From Bdellovibrio sp. ZAP7 (GTDB lineage: Bacteria > Bdellovibrionota > FAC87 > UBA2466), in NCBI GenBank assembly GCA_945878405.1, contig CAMCTJ010000003.1, forward strand, positions 124,001 to 188,000: a DNA stretch of 64,000 nt. Direction: 5' to 3'. The notes under the pieces are model-generated. The model was not told the origin of the DNA, made no database searches, and was given only the letters and a program-made list of their open reading frames with translations. Position 1 is the first letter of the stretch. Each line of letters begins with the position of its first letter. Both the position numbers and the translations under genes were made by a program. This document shows, piece by piece, positions 24,438 to 32,814 of the stretch.

Positions 24438-26436
24438 GGGAAGTTTCAGCATTCATTTTTTCAAAAAAGGGCGCAATGCTTTCTAAGCTGGTTCCACCGA
24501 ACGATTCAAAAACGAGTTGTGAGTTAACCCGCCAAGGCTGTTCCACATAACCGGCATTAATTTTGAGATCTTTACCCCGCTCAATGACTGCTTGAGCCCA
24601 GGGCTCCTTAATCGCCTCAAGAGGAGCGTGGGTATCAAATAATTTCACTAACGCTTGTTCCTCGCGATTTGCCTTGATTCCCTGGAGTTCACCCAAGAGA
24701 TCAACTGCGACTTGGTGAAACTTTTCATAATCTTTCACCCGAAGGATCTGATTCTTATTTGTCTTGGGTTGTTTGTTTTTTGACACCCACTCAGCAGCTC
24801 CCTTTTCAAGAAGCTTATTTACAAAAAGCCAGTGGCCTCGCTGATGGGCTTCGGTGAAAGTTCTTTGACCCGAAGTGCGACGCAAGAAATCTACTAGATA
24901 TAAATCATATTGCGCCTTCAACATCTCCTGAGCTTCTTTCTGGTCTTTGTACAATCCAACTTCAATAAGCGCTGGATCCCCCGCGAAAACGAGCGCAGTC
25001 AGATCGGCTCTCTGCTCTTCAAGAGCACTGGCTAAACTGCCGAGGGCTGAAATGGGATCTTCGTTCTTTTTAAATTTAGATTCGTCGTACGTTCCAGAAC
25101 CGTGACCAATAATTTCATGTAGAAGCACCATGACCCGATTCACTTTTTCTTTGGCCTTCATCAGGGCATCTTTTTTTCCTGGAGGACCAAATTCCTCTAA
25201 AACCTCATTCCAAATGGCCCGAATGTCAGGAGATTGCGATTCTCCGGGAAGCGGCAGCCGAATCACATTTTTTGCACCTACATCGCGGCGAATATCATCA
25301 AAGTTGGGGAGATTATAACCCCCCGTTCGGTAGGAAGAGATTTCCTGAAAGTAGTAAACCATGATGGCTGGTGGCGAATAATCTTTTGGAAAAGTCTTTT
25401 TAAATTTTCCATAAGGCATTCCATTCTCAAAATGTTGGGCATGAGTCGCCAGCGCCTGCGCCACCTTGCTCACTTCGGGATCAACAACCTGAACATAGGT
25501 TTCCCAGGAGCCAATTTTGGCTAAATAGTCTTCATAGACCTCTACCCAGCCCATCATAAAGTCCACAGGAGACCGGGATCGGTCTTTCACCCATGCAATA
25601 TTTGCCTCTCTGAAATCTTCAACATCACCTTTTTCGAAATATCTAATCGTAGCTTTGATTTGGTTTTTCTGATCCTGAGAAACGGAAACGCCTTCAGCCT
25701 TCTTTAGGTGGTCTATAATCTCCCGGAGCGTGCTTCCCACGAACCCTTTCAGGCCGGTCGTTTGTTTCTCGCACTGTAACTTCCCATCACGCTTAATGAT
25801 TCGGCAATTGAGAGTTGGTTCTAATCCGTTAGATAACGCCGCTTGCACTTCTGCTGCGGCGATCCCTTTTTCATACAGATTTCCCCCAACCATCTCTAAG
25901 CCGCTTCCCTTGGGATCTTCTGGTTGTCGCTCCACCTCAAACTCTGGATCGATAAGGAGTTTCTTGATTTCAGTCAGATCATTTAGAGAGGGCGCGACCA
26001 AATGCCGTTTTATCAATTCGTTCAATTGTTTTTCAGATACCTTAGAAAGAATATATTTTCTATTTGAGCTTGCGTAAGGTCCTGACTGGTCTAAAAATTT
26101 TGCCGAGTAAACCACGAACTCTTGAAATCCATTTTTACCTAAGAGGGTCTTGGTTTTGTTGATTTCCTGACTCGAAAGAGCTGTTTCAATAAATCGTTTG
26201 ATGGTTCGTCCATGACGATGATTTTGGTGAAAAAGAAGCTCTTTTCCCAAGCGGGCCGCTTCTAAAAGATGAAAGGCTAATTGTTTCTCTTGTTGAGACA
26301 GACGATTCCAAACTTCTTTTCGTCGCTCCGCACTTTCGATTCTAACTGTTTTTGGGACTGGCAATGGTGTAGGGGCAGAATGTATTGGCATCGTAAAAAA
26401 GAGTATTCCATAAACAAAGAATCTAAACAAATTCAT
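24421..26436 (-). CDS. Exported dipeptidyl-peptidase III-like metallopeptidase (M49)
   Basis: This 671-residue zinc peptidase resembles peptidase family M49. The defining HExxGH motif is at H440-H445 in LLHEIIGHGSGTY, and the second motif EEQRAD (473-478) supplies the Glu zinc ligand, matching the usual EECRAE. M49 enzymes remove dipeptides from the N-terminus of short peptides and are normally cytoplasmic. This one begins with a signal peptide (MNLFRFFVYGILFFTMPIHS), so it acts in the periplasm or outside. I choose ATG 26436 over 26451 because the signal peptide begins there. A G5C5 palindrome covers the ribosome binding site just upstream. The stop overlaps the LOG gene. Confidence 0.85.
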   Translation of the reverse strand: MNLFRFFVYGILFFTMPIHSAPTPLPVPKTVRIESAERRKEVWNRLSQQEKQLAFHLLEAARLGKELLFHQNHRHGRTIKRFIETALSSQEINKTKTLLGKNGFQEFVVYSAKFLDQSGPYASSNRKYILSKVSEKQLNELIKRHLVAPSLNDLTEIKKLLIDPEFEVERQPEDPKGSGLEMVGGNLYEKGIAAAEVQAALSNGLEPTLNCRIIKRDGKLQCEKQTTGLKGFVGSTLREIIDHLKKAEGVSVSQDQKNQIKATIRYFEKGDVEDFREANIAWVKDRSRSPVDFMMGWVEVYEDYLAKIGSWETYVQVVDPEVSKVAQALATHAQHFENGMPYGKFKKTFPKDYSPPAIMVYYFQEISSYRTGGYNLPNFDDIRRDVGAKNVIRLPLPGESQSPDIRAIWNEVLEEFGPPGKKDALMKAKEKVNRVMVLLHEIIGHGSGTYDESKFKKNEDPISALGSLASALEEQRADLTALVFAGDPALIEVGLYKDQKEAQEMLKAQYDLYLVDFLRRTSGQRTFTEAHQRGHWLFVNKLLEKGAAEWVSKNKQPKTNKNQILRVKDYEKFHQVAVDLLGELQGIKANREEQALVKLFDTHAPLEAIKEPWAQAVIERGKDLKINAGYVEQPWRVNSQLVFESFGGTSLESIAPFFEKMNAETSHVEKI

Positions 26437-26469
26437 TGGGGGCCCCCACAAATTAAGAATAAAAAAGAT

Positions 26470-26498
26470 ATTTAAGCTTTACGCAATTCACTGGTCAA
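26470..26498 (-). promoter_or_regulatory. Putative promoter of the exported M49 peptidase gene
   Basis: On the minus strand TTGACC (26498-26493, 5 of 6 to the -35 consensus) is followed after 17 bases by TTAAAT (26475-26470, 4 of 6 to the -10 consensus). The start site would lie near 26463, about 27 bases before the ATG at 26436. Pattern evidence only. Confidence 0.4.
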
Positions 26499-26512
26499 TT
26501 AAACTTAACTGC

Positions 26513-27109
26513 ATGGATAAAATCGTTTGTCTGGGCAAGAATTACTCGGAGCATGCAAAAGAATTAGGGGAAGCCGCCCCCGAAAAACCAGTTATTTTCA
26601 TAAAACCGCCCAGTGTTCTCATGCAGGCGACTCAAAATGGCCAGAAATTAGCTTTGCAATTACCTGAAGGCAGAGGAGAGGTTCACCACGAATGTGAGAT
26701 TGTAGTTCGTCTTGGCAATGAGATGACTATCGAAGCGTTGACGCTTGGACTAGACATGACACTTCGCGATGTCCAGTCGGGGCTTAAGAAAAGCGGACAC
26801 CCATGGACTATTAGCAAAGTGTTTAGAGATTCAGCTGTAGTGGGTCCGTGGATTAAGCCATCTGAATTTCCTAACTGGGAAAACCAGGAATTTAATCTCG
26901 AAATAAATGGAGTCCTCAAGCAAAAGGGCCATGCCAAAGACATGATACTAAAAGCGACTGACAGCATTCACTACATTCGCCAGTTCTTTCCCCTTTGTCC
27001 GGGAGATTTGATTTTCACCGGGACCCCTCAAGGTGTGGGTTCTGTTCAGTCTGGAGCCCTAGGGAAATTGCAGTGGGGGCCCATTGAATATGAAGTGAGT
27101 TGGTCATGA
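26513..27109 (+). CDS. Fumarylacetoacetate hydrolase family protein
   Basis: This is a 198-residue FAA hydrolase-fold protein. The family opening CLGKNYSEHAKELG and the metal-binding acidic residues in VHHECEIVVRLG are present. The C-terminal core LCPGDLIFTGTPQGVGSV is the most conserved block of the family. Such enzymes hydrolyse or decarboxylate 2-oxo acids (acylpyruvase, oxaloacetate decarboxylase, oxaloacetate tautomerase). It is translationally coupled (ATGA) to a D-2-hydroxyacid dehydrogenase-type flavoprotein, so both may work on the same organic acid. Confidence 0.88.
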   Translation: MDKIVCLGKNYSEHAKELGEAAPEKPVIFIKPPSVLMQATQNGQKLALQLPEGRGEVHHECEIVVRLGNEMTIEALTLGLDMTLRDVQSGLKKSGHPWTISKVFRDSAVVGPWIKPSEFPNWENQEFNLEINGVLKQKGHAKDMILKATDSIHYIRQFFPLCPGDLIFTGTPQGVGSVQSGALGKLQWGPIEYEVSWS

Positions 27110-28500
27110 ATCCCGAGTTTATTGAGAAGCTAAAACAAACGGTTGGCGCCTCCTACGTGCTTACTGCTGAAGAGGACCGACTTCAGTACGGACGCGATTG
27201 GACACGAACTCCGGGGATTGCGGGAGCCGTAGTTCTACCCAAAACAACCCAAGAAGTTTCTGCTGTTCTGAACCTGTGCACAGAATTCAAAATCCCGGTC
27301 ATCCCCTCGGGAGGCAGAACAGGACTTGCCGGCGCGATAACAGCCACAGAGCGAGATCTCGCTCTAAACTTGAGTCGGTTAAACCGGATCGATCCGGTCG
27401 ACACTTTGGGAAGAACGGTGCGGGTTCAAGCTGGAGTTACTACTCAAGCTCTTCACGAGCATTGTGAAAAAGAGGGGCTCACTTGGCCGATTGATTTAGC
27501 GGCGAAGGGCACGAGTGAAATTGGTGGCAATTTATCAACGAACGCAGGGGGCGTTCGGGTTATTCGATACGGAATGGCTAGGCGTTGGGTGAGTGCTATC
27601 CAAGCAGTTCTTATTTCTGGTGAGGTTATTGAACTTAATCAGGGGCTTGAAAAAAATAACACCGGCTATGATCTGCTTCAACTGTTGATAGGCAGCGAAG
27701 GAACCCTGGCGGTGATTACCGAAGCTACTTTGAAACTATGTCCACCGCCCATTCATTCAAGAGCATTTCTCTTTTCGCTGCGAGACTACGAATCACTAAA
27801 TTACGTTTACCAAAAGGTGAGGAGTGCGCCTTTTATCTTAACGAGCTTTGAGTTTTTCTCTGATAAATGCCTCAGACAGGTGGAAGCTAAGCTCGGACGG
27901 AACTGTAAGCTCGAAAAGCGGGGGGCCCTTTTTGCTCTGATTGATGTGGAAGTCGGGCCCTATCCTCAGGAAAAAGACAAAATGGACCAGTGGCTTTCTG
28001 ATCTTTTGGACGCAGGCAAGATCGAAGATGGCTTGGTGGCCGACTCCTCAAATGATCAATCAGAAGTGTGGGCACTTCGAGAGGGAATTACCGAGAGTCT
28101 TCAAATGAGTGGTCTGGTGCGAAAATATGACTTGTGTGTTCCAGTAAAACGCTGTGCCGACTTTTTAAAAGAAGCTGAAGCGCTTTACTCAAACTTGAAA
28201 ACCAAATCTGAGCTCTTCGTATTTGGTCATTATGGTGATGGCAGCCCGCATCTAAATTTTTTAAATTCAGAAGGACTTTCTCCAGAGATCTTTCACTCAG
28301 AAATCAATCAATTTGAAAAAGAGCTTTATCCTTTACTAAAAAAATTTCACGGAAGCGTTTCTGCAGAACACGGTGTCGGTATTTTGAAAAAGAACTGGGT
28401 GGTTTACAGTCGAAGCCCAGCTGAACTGTCCCTTTATCGTGCGATTAAAAAGGCTTTTGATCCGAACGGGCTTTTGAATCCGGGAAAAATAATCGATTAG
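27106..28500 (+). CDS. FAD-linked oxidoreductase, D-2-hydroxyacid dehydrogenase type
   Basis: This is a 464-residue FAD-binding PCMH/GlcD-type oxidoreductase (glycolate oxidase subunit D, D-lactate or D-2-hydroxyglutarate dehydrogenase family). The FAD-binding region includes VIPSGGRTGLAGAI and the block EIGGNLSTNAGGVRVIRYG. The C-terminal signature is the histidine-containing VFGHYGDGSPHLNFL, and the last part is SAEHGVGILKKNW with the family ending. It likely oxidises a 2-hydroxyacid to the 2-oxo acid and passes electrons to a quinone or ETF. The ATG at 27106 overlaps the preceding stop. The stop lies one base from that of the convergent gltX. Confidence 0.92.
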   Translation: MNPEFIEKLKQTVGASYVLTAEEDRLQYGRDWTRTPGIAGAVVLPKTTQEVSAVLNLCTEFKIPVIPSGGRTGLAGAITATERDLALNLSRLNRIDPVDTLGRTVRVQAGVTTQALHEHCEKEGLTWPIDLAAKGTSEIGGNLSTNAGGVRVIRYGMARRWVSAIQAVLISGEVIELNQGLEKNNTGYDLLQLLIGSEGTLAVITEATLKLCPPPIHSRAFLFSLRDYESLNYVYQKVRSAPFILTSFEFFSDKCLRQVEAKLGRNCKLEKRGALFALIDVEVGPYPQEKDKMDQWLSDLLDAGKIEDGLVADSSNDQSEVWALREGITESLQMSGLVRKYDLCVPVKRCADFLKEAEALYSNLKTKSELFVFGHYGDGSPHLNFLNSEGLSPEIFHSEINQFEKELYPLLKKFHGSVSAEHGVGILKKNWVVYSRSPAELSLYRAIKKAFDPNGLLNPGKIID

Positions 28501-28501
28501 C

Positions 28502-29941
28502 CTATCTCTTCTTGAGACTATCCGAAGCAAGTCTCATTCTTCGACGAGTCATTTCTTTTCCCAAAACATGAATTGTCTCAAAAAGTGGGGGGGATACGGT
28601 TCCGCCAGAAATAACGATCCGAAGAGTCATGAAAAGATCCTTCGTTTTGATTTCTTTTTCTTTGCAGTAATTTTCACAGGCTTCTTTAATGTGTTCTACT
28701 GTCCAAGACTGCAAGCCCTCGAGCTTTTCCAATAGTTCTACGAGCCAATTTGAGGCGTCTTTGGCAACCACCCCCTTGGGGGGAAGAACCGCCTCATCGT
28801 ACTTGAGGTCGCCATTGAAAAAGAAGGAAGTGTTGTCTATGAATTCCTCGAAGGCACATACGCGCTCTTTCACTAGCGGAATCAACTGGAGCAAATAGTC
28901 CTCAGTAAAAACATTTTGTCTGAGAAGCTGAACCCATTCGAAATCACTTTTTTTCTTGAGGTACTGGCCGTTCATCCAAAGGAGCTTTGTGAGATCAAAT
29001 ACAGGGCCCCCCAATGAAAACCGTTCCCAAGAAAACTTTTCAATCATTTCTTCTGTGCTGAAAATTTCTTGATCTCCACCGGGATTCCAACCCATGAGCG
29101 CGAGGAAGTTTCTTAAGACTTCGGGCAGGATTCCTTTTCTTTTGTAATAGAGAATGCTCGTGGGGTGCTTTCGTTTAGATATTTTGGATTTGTCGGGATT
29201 TCTGAGAAGATTCAGGTGCGTAAAATGGGGCGGTTCCCAACCAAACGCCTGATAGAGCAGGACGTGTTTGGGGGTAGAGGATACCCATTCTTCTCCTCGG
29301 ATAACGTGGGAGATCTTCATTAGGTGATCGTCTACGACACTCGCCAAATGGTAAGTGGGAAATCCATCCGCTTTTAAAATTACTAAGTCATCAAGCTTCG
29401 TATTCTCAAACTCTACCTTCCCCCGTATGCCATCTTCAAAGCTTGTCACACCGGAAGAGGGTACTTTAAACCGAATCACATGCACTTCGCCCTTTTCAAC
29501 TCGAGCTAGAGCTTCTTTCGCTTCGAGAGTGCGACAGTGACGATCATATCCGGGAGGTAGTTTGTTTTCTGTTTGTTTCTTTCGAAGTCCTGCAAGCCGT
29601 TCCGAGCTGCAAAAACAGTAATAAGCATGTCCCTTTGAGACAAGCTCCTTAGCCCATTTCTGGTAATGAGCAAGTCGTTCACTTTGCTTGTAAGGGCCAT
29701 ACTCTCCGCCCCTATCTGGGCCCTCATCCCATTCGATCCCAAACCAGCGGACCGCATCTAAAATCATCGCTTCGCTTTCGGCTCGGTAACGAGTTTGGTC
29801 TGTGTCCTCAATTCTAATGATGAATTTGCCACCATGTTTTTTCGCGAAGACATAATTAAAAAGCGCAATATACGCAGTTCCGATGTGGGGATCCCCCGTG
29901 GGAGAGGGAGCAATACGAACGCGAATTTCTGGTTTGGTCAT
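28502..29941 (-). CDS. gltX: Glutamyl-tRNA synthetase
   Basis: This is a class I aminoacyl-tRNA synthetase of 479 residues. The HIGH motif is in PSPTGDPHIGTAYIAL and the KMSKS motif appears as SKISKRKHP. A cysteine pair (CFCSSERL) lies in the zinc-binding region. Length and domain order are normal for a bacterial GltX. As GatB is encoded in the same window, this enzyme may be non-discriminating and also charge tRNA(Gln), but the anticodon-binding residues that decide this cannot be judged by eye. It is downstream of kup on the same strand, 22 bases apart. Confidence 0.95.
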   Translation of the reverse strand: MTKPEIRVRIAPSPTGDPHIGTAYIALFNYVFAKKHGGKFIIRIEDTDQTRYRAESEAMILDAVRWFGIEWDEGPDRGGEYGPYKQSERLAHYQKWAKELVSKGHAYYCFCSSERLAGLRKKQTENKLPPGYDRHCRTLEAKEALARVEKGEVHVIRFKVPSSGVTSFEDGIRGKVEFENTKLDDLVILKADGFPTYHLASVVDDHLMKISHVIRGEEWVSSTPKHVLLYQAFGWEPPHFTHLNLLRNPDKSKISKRKHPTSILYYKRKGILPEVLRNFLALMGWNPGGDQEIFSTEEMIEKFSWERFSLGGPVFDLTKLLWMNGQYLKKKSDFEWVQLLRQNVFTEDYLLQLIPLVKERVCAFEEFIDNTSFFFNGDLKYDEAVLPPKGVVAKDASNWLVELLEKLEGLQSWTVEHIKEACENYCKEKEIKTKDLFMTLRIVISGGTVSPPLFETIHVLGKEMTRRRMRLASDSLKKR

Positions 29942-29963
29942 TGTGGGGGTCCTTCAAAAAAAC

Positions 29964-31877
29964 TTACATGTCGACAACAGTTCCGATTTCAATAGCACGA
30001 TCTGATGGAATTTTAAAATAATCCGTCGCTCGCTGGGCGTTTTGGGCCATGAAAGCAAATATTTTTTCTTGCCACTTAGGAAGCTCAGTTCGGTTACTGG
30101 CGATCAAGGTCTCTCTTCCTAGGAAGAAAGTGGTTTTTTCTAAGTCGACATGTAAACCGAATTGTTCACAGTGCTTTAATAGTTGCGGGACATGGGGCGA
30201 TTCCATAAACCCGTAACGAGCTAAAACTCGATAAAATCCGGGAACGATTTCTTCTACAATGGCCCGGTCTTTGTAAGGAACGTGGGGAATTTCATCTGTC
30301 GTGATAGTGAGCACGATGACTTTTTCGTGAACTACCTGGTTATGCTCTGTGTTTTGACTAAGAGCTGCGGGAATGCCCCGTGGAGTTGCTGACATAAAGA
30401 CCGCGGTTCCTAACACGCGAACATCAATTTTTTTGAGAACTTTTTCGAGAAAGTCATCTTGAGTGGTAGCTCTATCAAGGAGTCGTTGAGCAAGAATTCT
30501 TCTTCCGCGTTTCCAAGTAAACATGAGAGTAAACACTACGCCTGCCAGCACTAAAGGAAACCAACCGCCATCCATGATTTTAATTGAATTCGCACCGAGA
30601 AAAGCCAGATCGATAATCAAAAACAAAAGAGTAAGTGGAACAGCTTGGATCAAAGACCAATCCCACTTTTTTCGCATCACGATAAAAGTAAGAGTGGTGG
30701 TAATAAACATGGTCGCGGTGACGGCAATTCCGTAGGCGGCTGCTAAACTGCTGGAGGAACGAAACTCTAAAACTAGATAAAGAGTTCCAACCAACAGGGC
30801 CCAATTTATAAAAGGTACGTAAATCTGCCCAATTTCTCGAGCCGATGTGTGTTTGACGGCCATGCGGGGAAGAAATCCTAACTGAGCAGCTTGTTGGCTT
30901 AAAGAGAAAGCCCCCGTGATAACGGCTTGAGAGGCAATGATGGTAGCCATTGTGGCAATGACAACCAAGGGATACAAAGCCCATTGAGGAGCTAAAAGAT
31001 AAAAAGGATTTTCAACAGCTGCCGGGTTAGTGAGCAGGAGTGCGCCTTGACCAAAATACTGAAGCACCAGACTGGGTAAGGCCACGGTAAACCAACCGAT
31101 TTGAATGGCGTGTCTCCCAAAGTGACCTAAGTCGGCATAAAGGGCTTCTCCCCCTGTGACCACCAGAAAAACACTTCCAAGGACGATGAATCCTGTCCAG
31201 GAGTTTGCAGCTATAAAGCGAAATGCATAAAAGGGATTTACAGCAGCTAATACATGGGGTTCGGCTAAAATTCCTCGAACACCTAAAAGAGCTAAAGCGA
31301 AAAACCAAATGAGAATAATAGGACCAAATAATTTCCCGATTCTCGCCGTTCCCGAGCTTTGAAACCAAAAGAGCCCAATCAAGATGACGACAGTAATGGG
31401 GATAACGTAACTTTCAAAAAAGGGCGTTGCGATTTTAAGACCCTCAACAGCACTCAAAACCGAAATGGCCGGGGTAATAACGCCGTCTCCATAAAGAAGA
31501 GCCGCGCCGAAGAGTCCTAGAGCGATAATAATGCCACGAGGGCCTTTTAAAGTTGCTTCGGCTCTTGGAGCCACTAAAGCGGTGAGTGCCAAAATTCCAC
31601 CTTCGCCCTTGTTATCTGCCCGAAGAACGAAAACAAGGTATTTGATGGAGATGACGATGACCAAAGACCAGAGGATGAGAGAAAGAACTCCCATCACGTT
31701 CAGTTCGTTGAGCGGGATGGCGTGACTGCCATGAAAACATTCTCGAAGAGCGTAAAGAGGGCTGGTGCCGATATCTCCAAACACAACCCCAAGAGCAGTG
31801 AGAGTGGTAATTCCTAACGGGGAAGCCCCACGACGGTGACGATGCGAATCTACGTAGTTGCCGGACATAGGGTTCAA
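29964..31877 (-). CDS. kup: Low-affinity potassium transporter Kup
   Basis: This is a KUP/HAK/KT family potassium:proton symporter of 637 residues, close to the normal length. The family opening VVFGDIGTSPLYALRECF is followed by twelve or so hydrophobic helices, with the conserved block LLYGDGVITPAISVLSA, and a cytoplasmic C-terminal domain of about 180 residues. Kup takes up K+ mainly under low-pH or hyperosmotic stress. The 199 bases upstream contain a stem-loop (31973-32003), but I found no known riboswitch there. gltX follows. Confidence 0.95.
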   Translation of the reverse strand: MNPMSGNYVDSHRHRRGASPLGITTLTALGVVFGDIGTSPLYALRECFHGSHAIPLNELNVMGVLSLILWSLVIVISIKYLVFVLRADNKGEGGILALTALVAPRAEATLKGPRGIIIALGLFGAALLYGDGVITPAISVLSAVEGLKIATPFFESYVIPITVVILIGLFWFQSSGTARIGKLFGPIILIWFFALALLGVRGILAEPHVLAAVNPFYAFRFIAANSWTGFIVLGSVFLVVTGGEALYADLGHFGRHAIQIGWFTVALPSLVLQYFGQGALLLTNPAAVENPFYLLAPQWALYPLVVIATMATIIASQAVITGAFSLSQQAAQLGFLPRMAVKHTSAREIGQIYVPFINWALLVGTLYLVLEFRSSSSLAAAYGIAVTATMFITTTLTFIVMRKKWDWSLIQAVPLTLLFLIIDLAFLGANSIKIMDGGWFPLVLAGVVFTLMFTWKRGRRILAQRLLDRATTQDDFLEKVLKKIDVRVLGTAVFMSATPRGIPAALSQNTEHNQVVHEKVIVLTITTDEIPHVPYKDRAIVEEIVPGFYRVLARYGFMESPHVPQLLKHCEQFGLHVDLEKTTFFLGRETLIASNRTELPKWQEKIFAFMAQNAQRATDYFKIPSDRAIEIGTVVDM

Positions 31878-31972
31878 TTCTAGGCAGTTCTAGGGGAAGC
31901 GACAAAGGAAAGTTTTGGGGCGGGCACCTCAGTCATAAATAGCTAGAATTAAACAGATTTTTAGAGAGGGAG

Positions 31973-32003
31973 GGGAATGGCAAGCGTTGCTGCCGCCATT
32001 CCC
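31973..32003 (-). promoter_or_regulatory. Stem-loop upstream of kup
   Basis: A perfect 9-bp inverted repeat, GGGAATGGC (31973-31981) with GCCATTCCC (31995-32003), encloses 13 bases that can form a further short AGC/GCT pair. It lies 96 to 126 bases before the kup start codon on the minus strand. No T-run follows on either strand, so it is not a usual intrinsic terminator. It could be a leader structure or operator. Confidence 0.4.
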
Positions 32004-32058
32004 GGGGGAGACAGTCGAAAATGACATCTATTAATATTAAAAACGTGAGCCCCGGAGA

Positions 32059-32071
32059 TTTTGTGACAAAA
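32059..32071. repeat. Short perfect palindrome TTTTGT-G-ACAAAA
   Basis: Six-base arms around one central base lie five bases after the stop of the class D-like gene and about 185 bases upstream of kup. It may be a regulator half-site pair for kup, but it has no second copy that I noticed. Confidence 0.3.
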
Positions 32072-32076
32072 CAGAA

Positions 32077-32814
32077 TTAAAAAAGACCAAGTTCGGTCAA
32101 GGCGTCCATGGATAGCGCTTGGGCACGCTCCGCAGTGACCGGTTCACTGGACTCTTTCGATGGTTTTAGAAGAGTCGTGAAAGTCCAGGTTTGGTTTTTG
32201 AGAACCAGATGACCTACAAAAGACGCGTAGTCTGCTCCCGAAGCTTTTTGTCCCCAAACTTCGGATCCCTCCCGATATTTTCCAATGTAGAAAAACCGTC
32301 GAGCCACCTCTTGGGTTTCCTTTTTTATCGGTAAAGTTCGCAGGAAAAATTTTTCCGAAAAACTAAGGAGTCTATTGGTTGAGACGAGTCCATCCAGCTG
32401 AAATTCCTTCAGATGCTTTTCAATGGGGTCGGCTCCGATTTGAAGTCGAAGTCGATCAGTAACCCAACTAACCTGGTTTTGAAGCCAATCGGTAACAAAC
32501 TGATCTTTATTCCAAAGCTTGTTGGGGTAGCGAGTGCCATCCCATTTAAATAATGTCTTCTCATCTTGGATGAGTCCTCGCTCAGTCGCAGTAATCGCAA
32601 GGGGAAGCAGCGCTCTATCTCCTAATTCAAAACTGCTTTCGCAGAGCTTTTTTCCAAAGGTGATCTGATTTTTCGATGCCGCTTTTTCCTTGAGAACAAA
32701 ACAGGCACTTTCTTTACCAAACACGCCTTGGATTCTTTTTAATGAGTCGGGAGGCAATCCCGCAGAAAGAGGTCTAAGGAAACTAAAAGCCAAAAGAAAA
32801 TAAATCTGTTTCAT
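32077..32814 (-). CDS. Exported class D beta-lactamase-fold protein lacking the active-site lysine
   Basis: This 245-residue protein has a signal peptide (MKQIYFLLAFSFLRPLSA) and a class D (OXA/BlaR-sensor) beta-lactamase pattern. The diagnostic block is TLFKWDGTRYPNKLWNKDQ (residues 88-105). The serine motif is S60-S-F-E63 where class D enzymes have STFK, so the lysine that is carboxylated and acts as general base is a glutamate. S116-W-V118 matches the SxV motif, and K190-A-S-G193 lies at the KTG position. The YGN motif is not clear. Hydrolysis of beta-lactams is therefore unlikely; a peptidoglycan- or ligand-binding role is possible. It is coupled by ATGA to the antiporter gene upstream. 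Confidence 0.7.
   Translation of the reverse strand: MKQIYFLLAFSFLRPLSAGLPPDSLKRIQGVFGKESACFVLKEKAASKNQITFGKKLCESSFELGDRALLPLAITATERGLIQDEKTLFKWDGTRYPNKLWNKDQFVTDWLQNQVSWVTDRLRLQIGADPIEKHLKEFQLDGLVSTNRLLSFSEKFFLRTLPIKKETQEVARRFFYIGKYREGSEVWGQKASGADYASFVGHLVLKNQTWTFTTLLKPSKESSEPVTAERAQALSMDALTELGLF

Noticed and set aside
27198-27467. Shadow frames within the FAD oxidoreductase and similar frames elsewhere
   Set aside because: They overlap well-supported genes in other frames, have no ribosome binding sites and show biased composition.
31878-32076. c-di-AMP (ydaO-type) riboswitch before kup
   Set aside because: I could not find the conserved core or pseudoknot elements; only a simple stem-loop is present.
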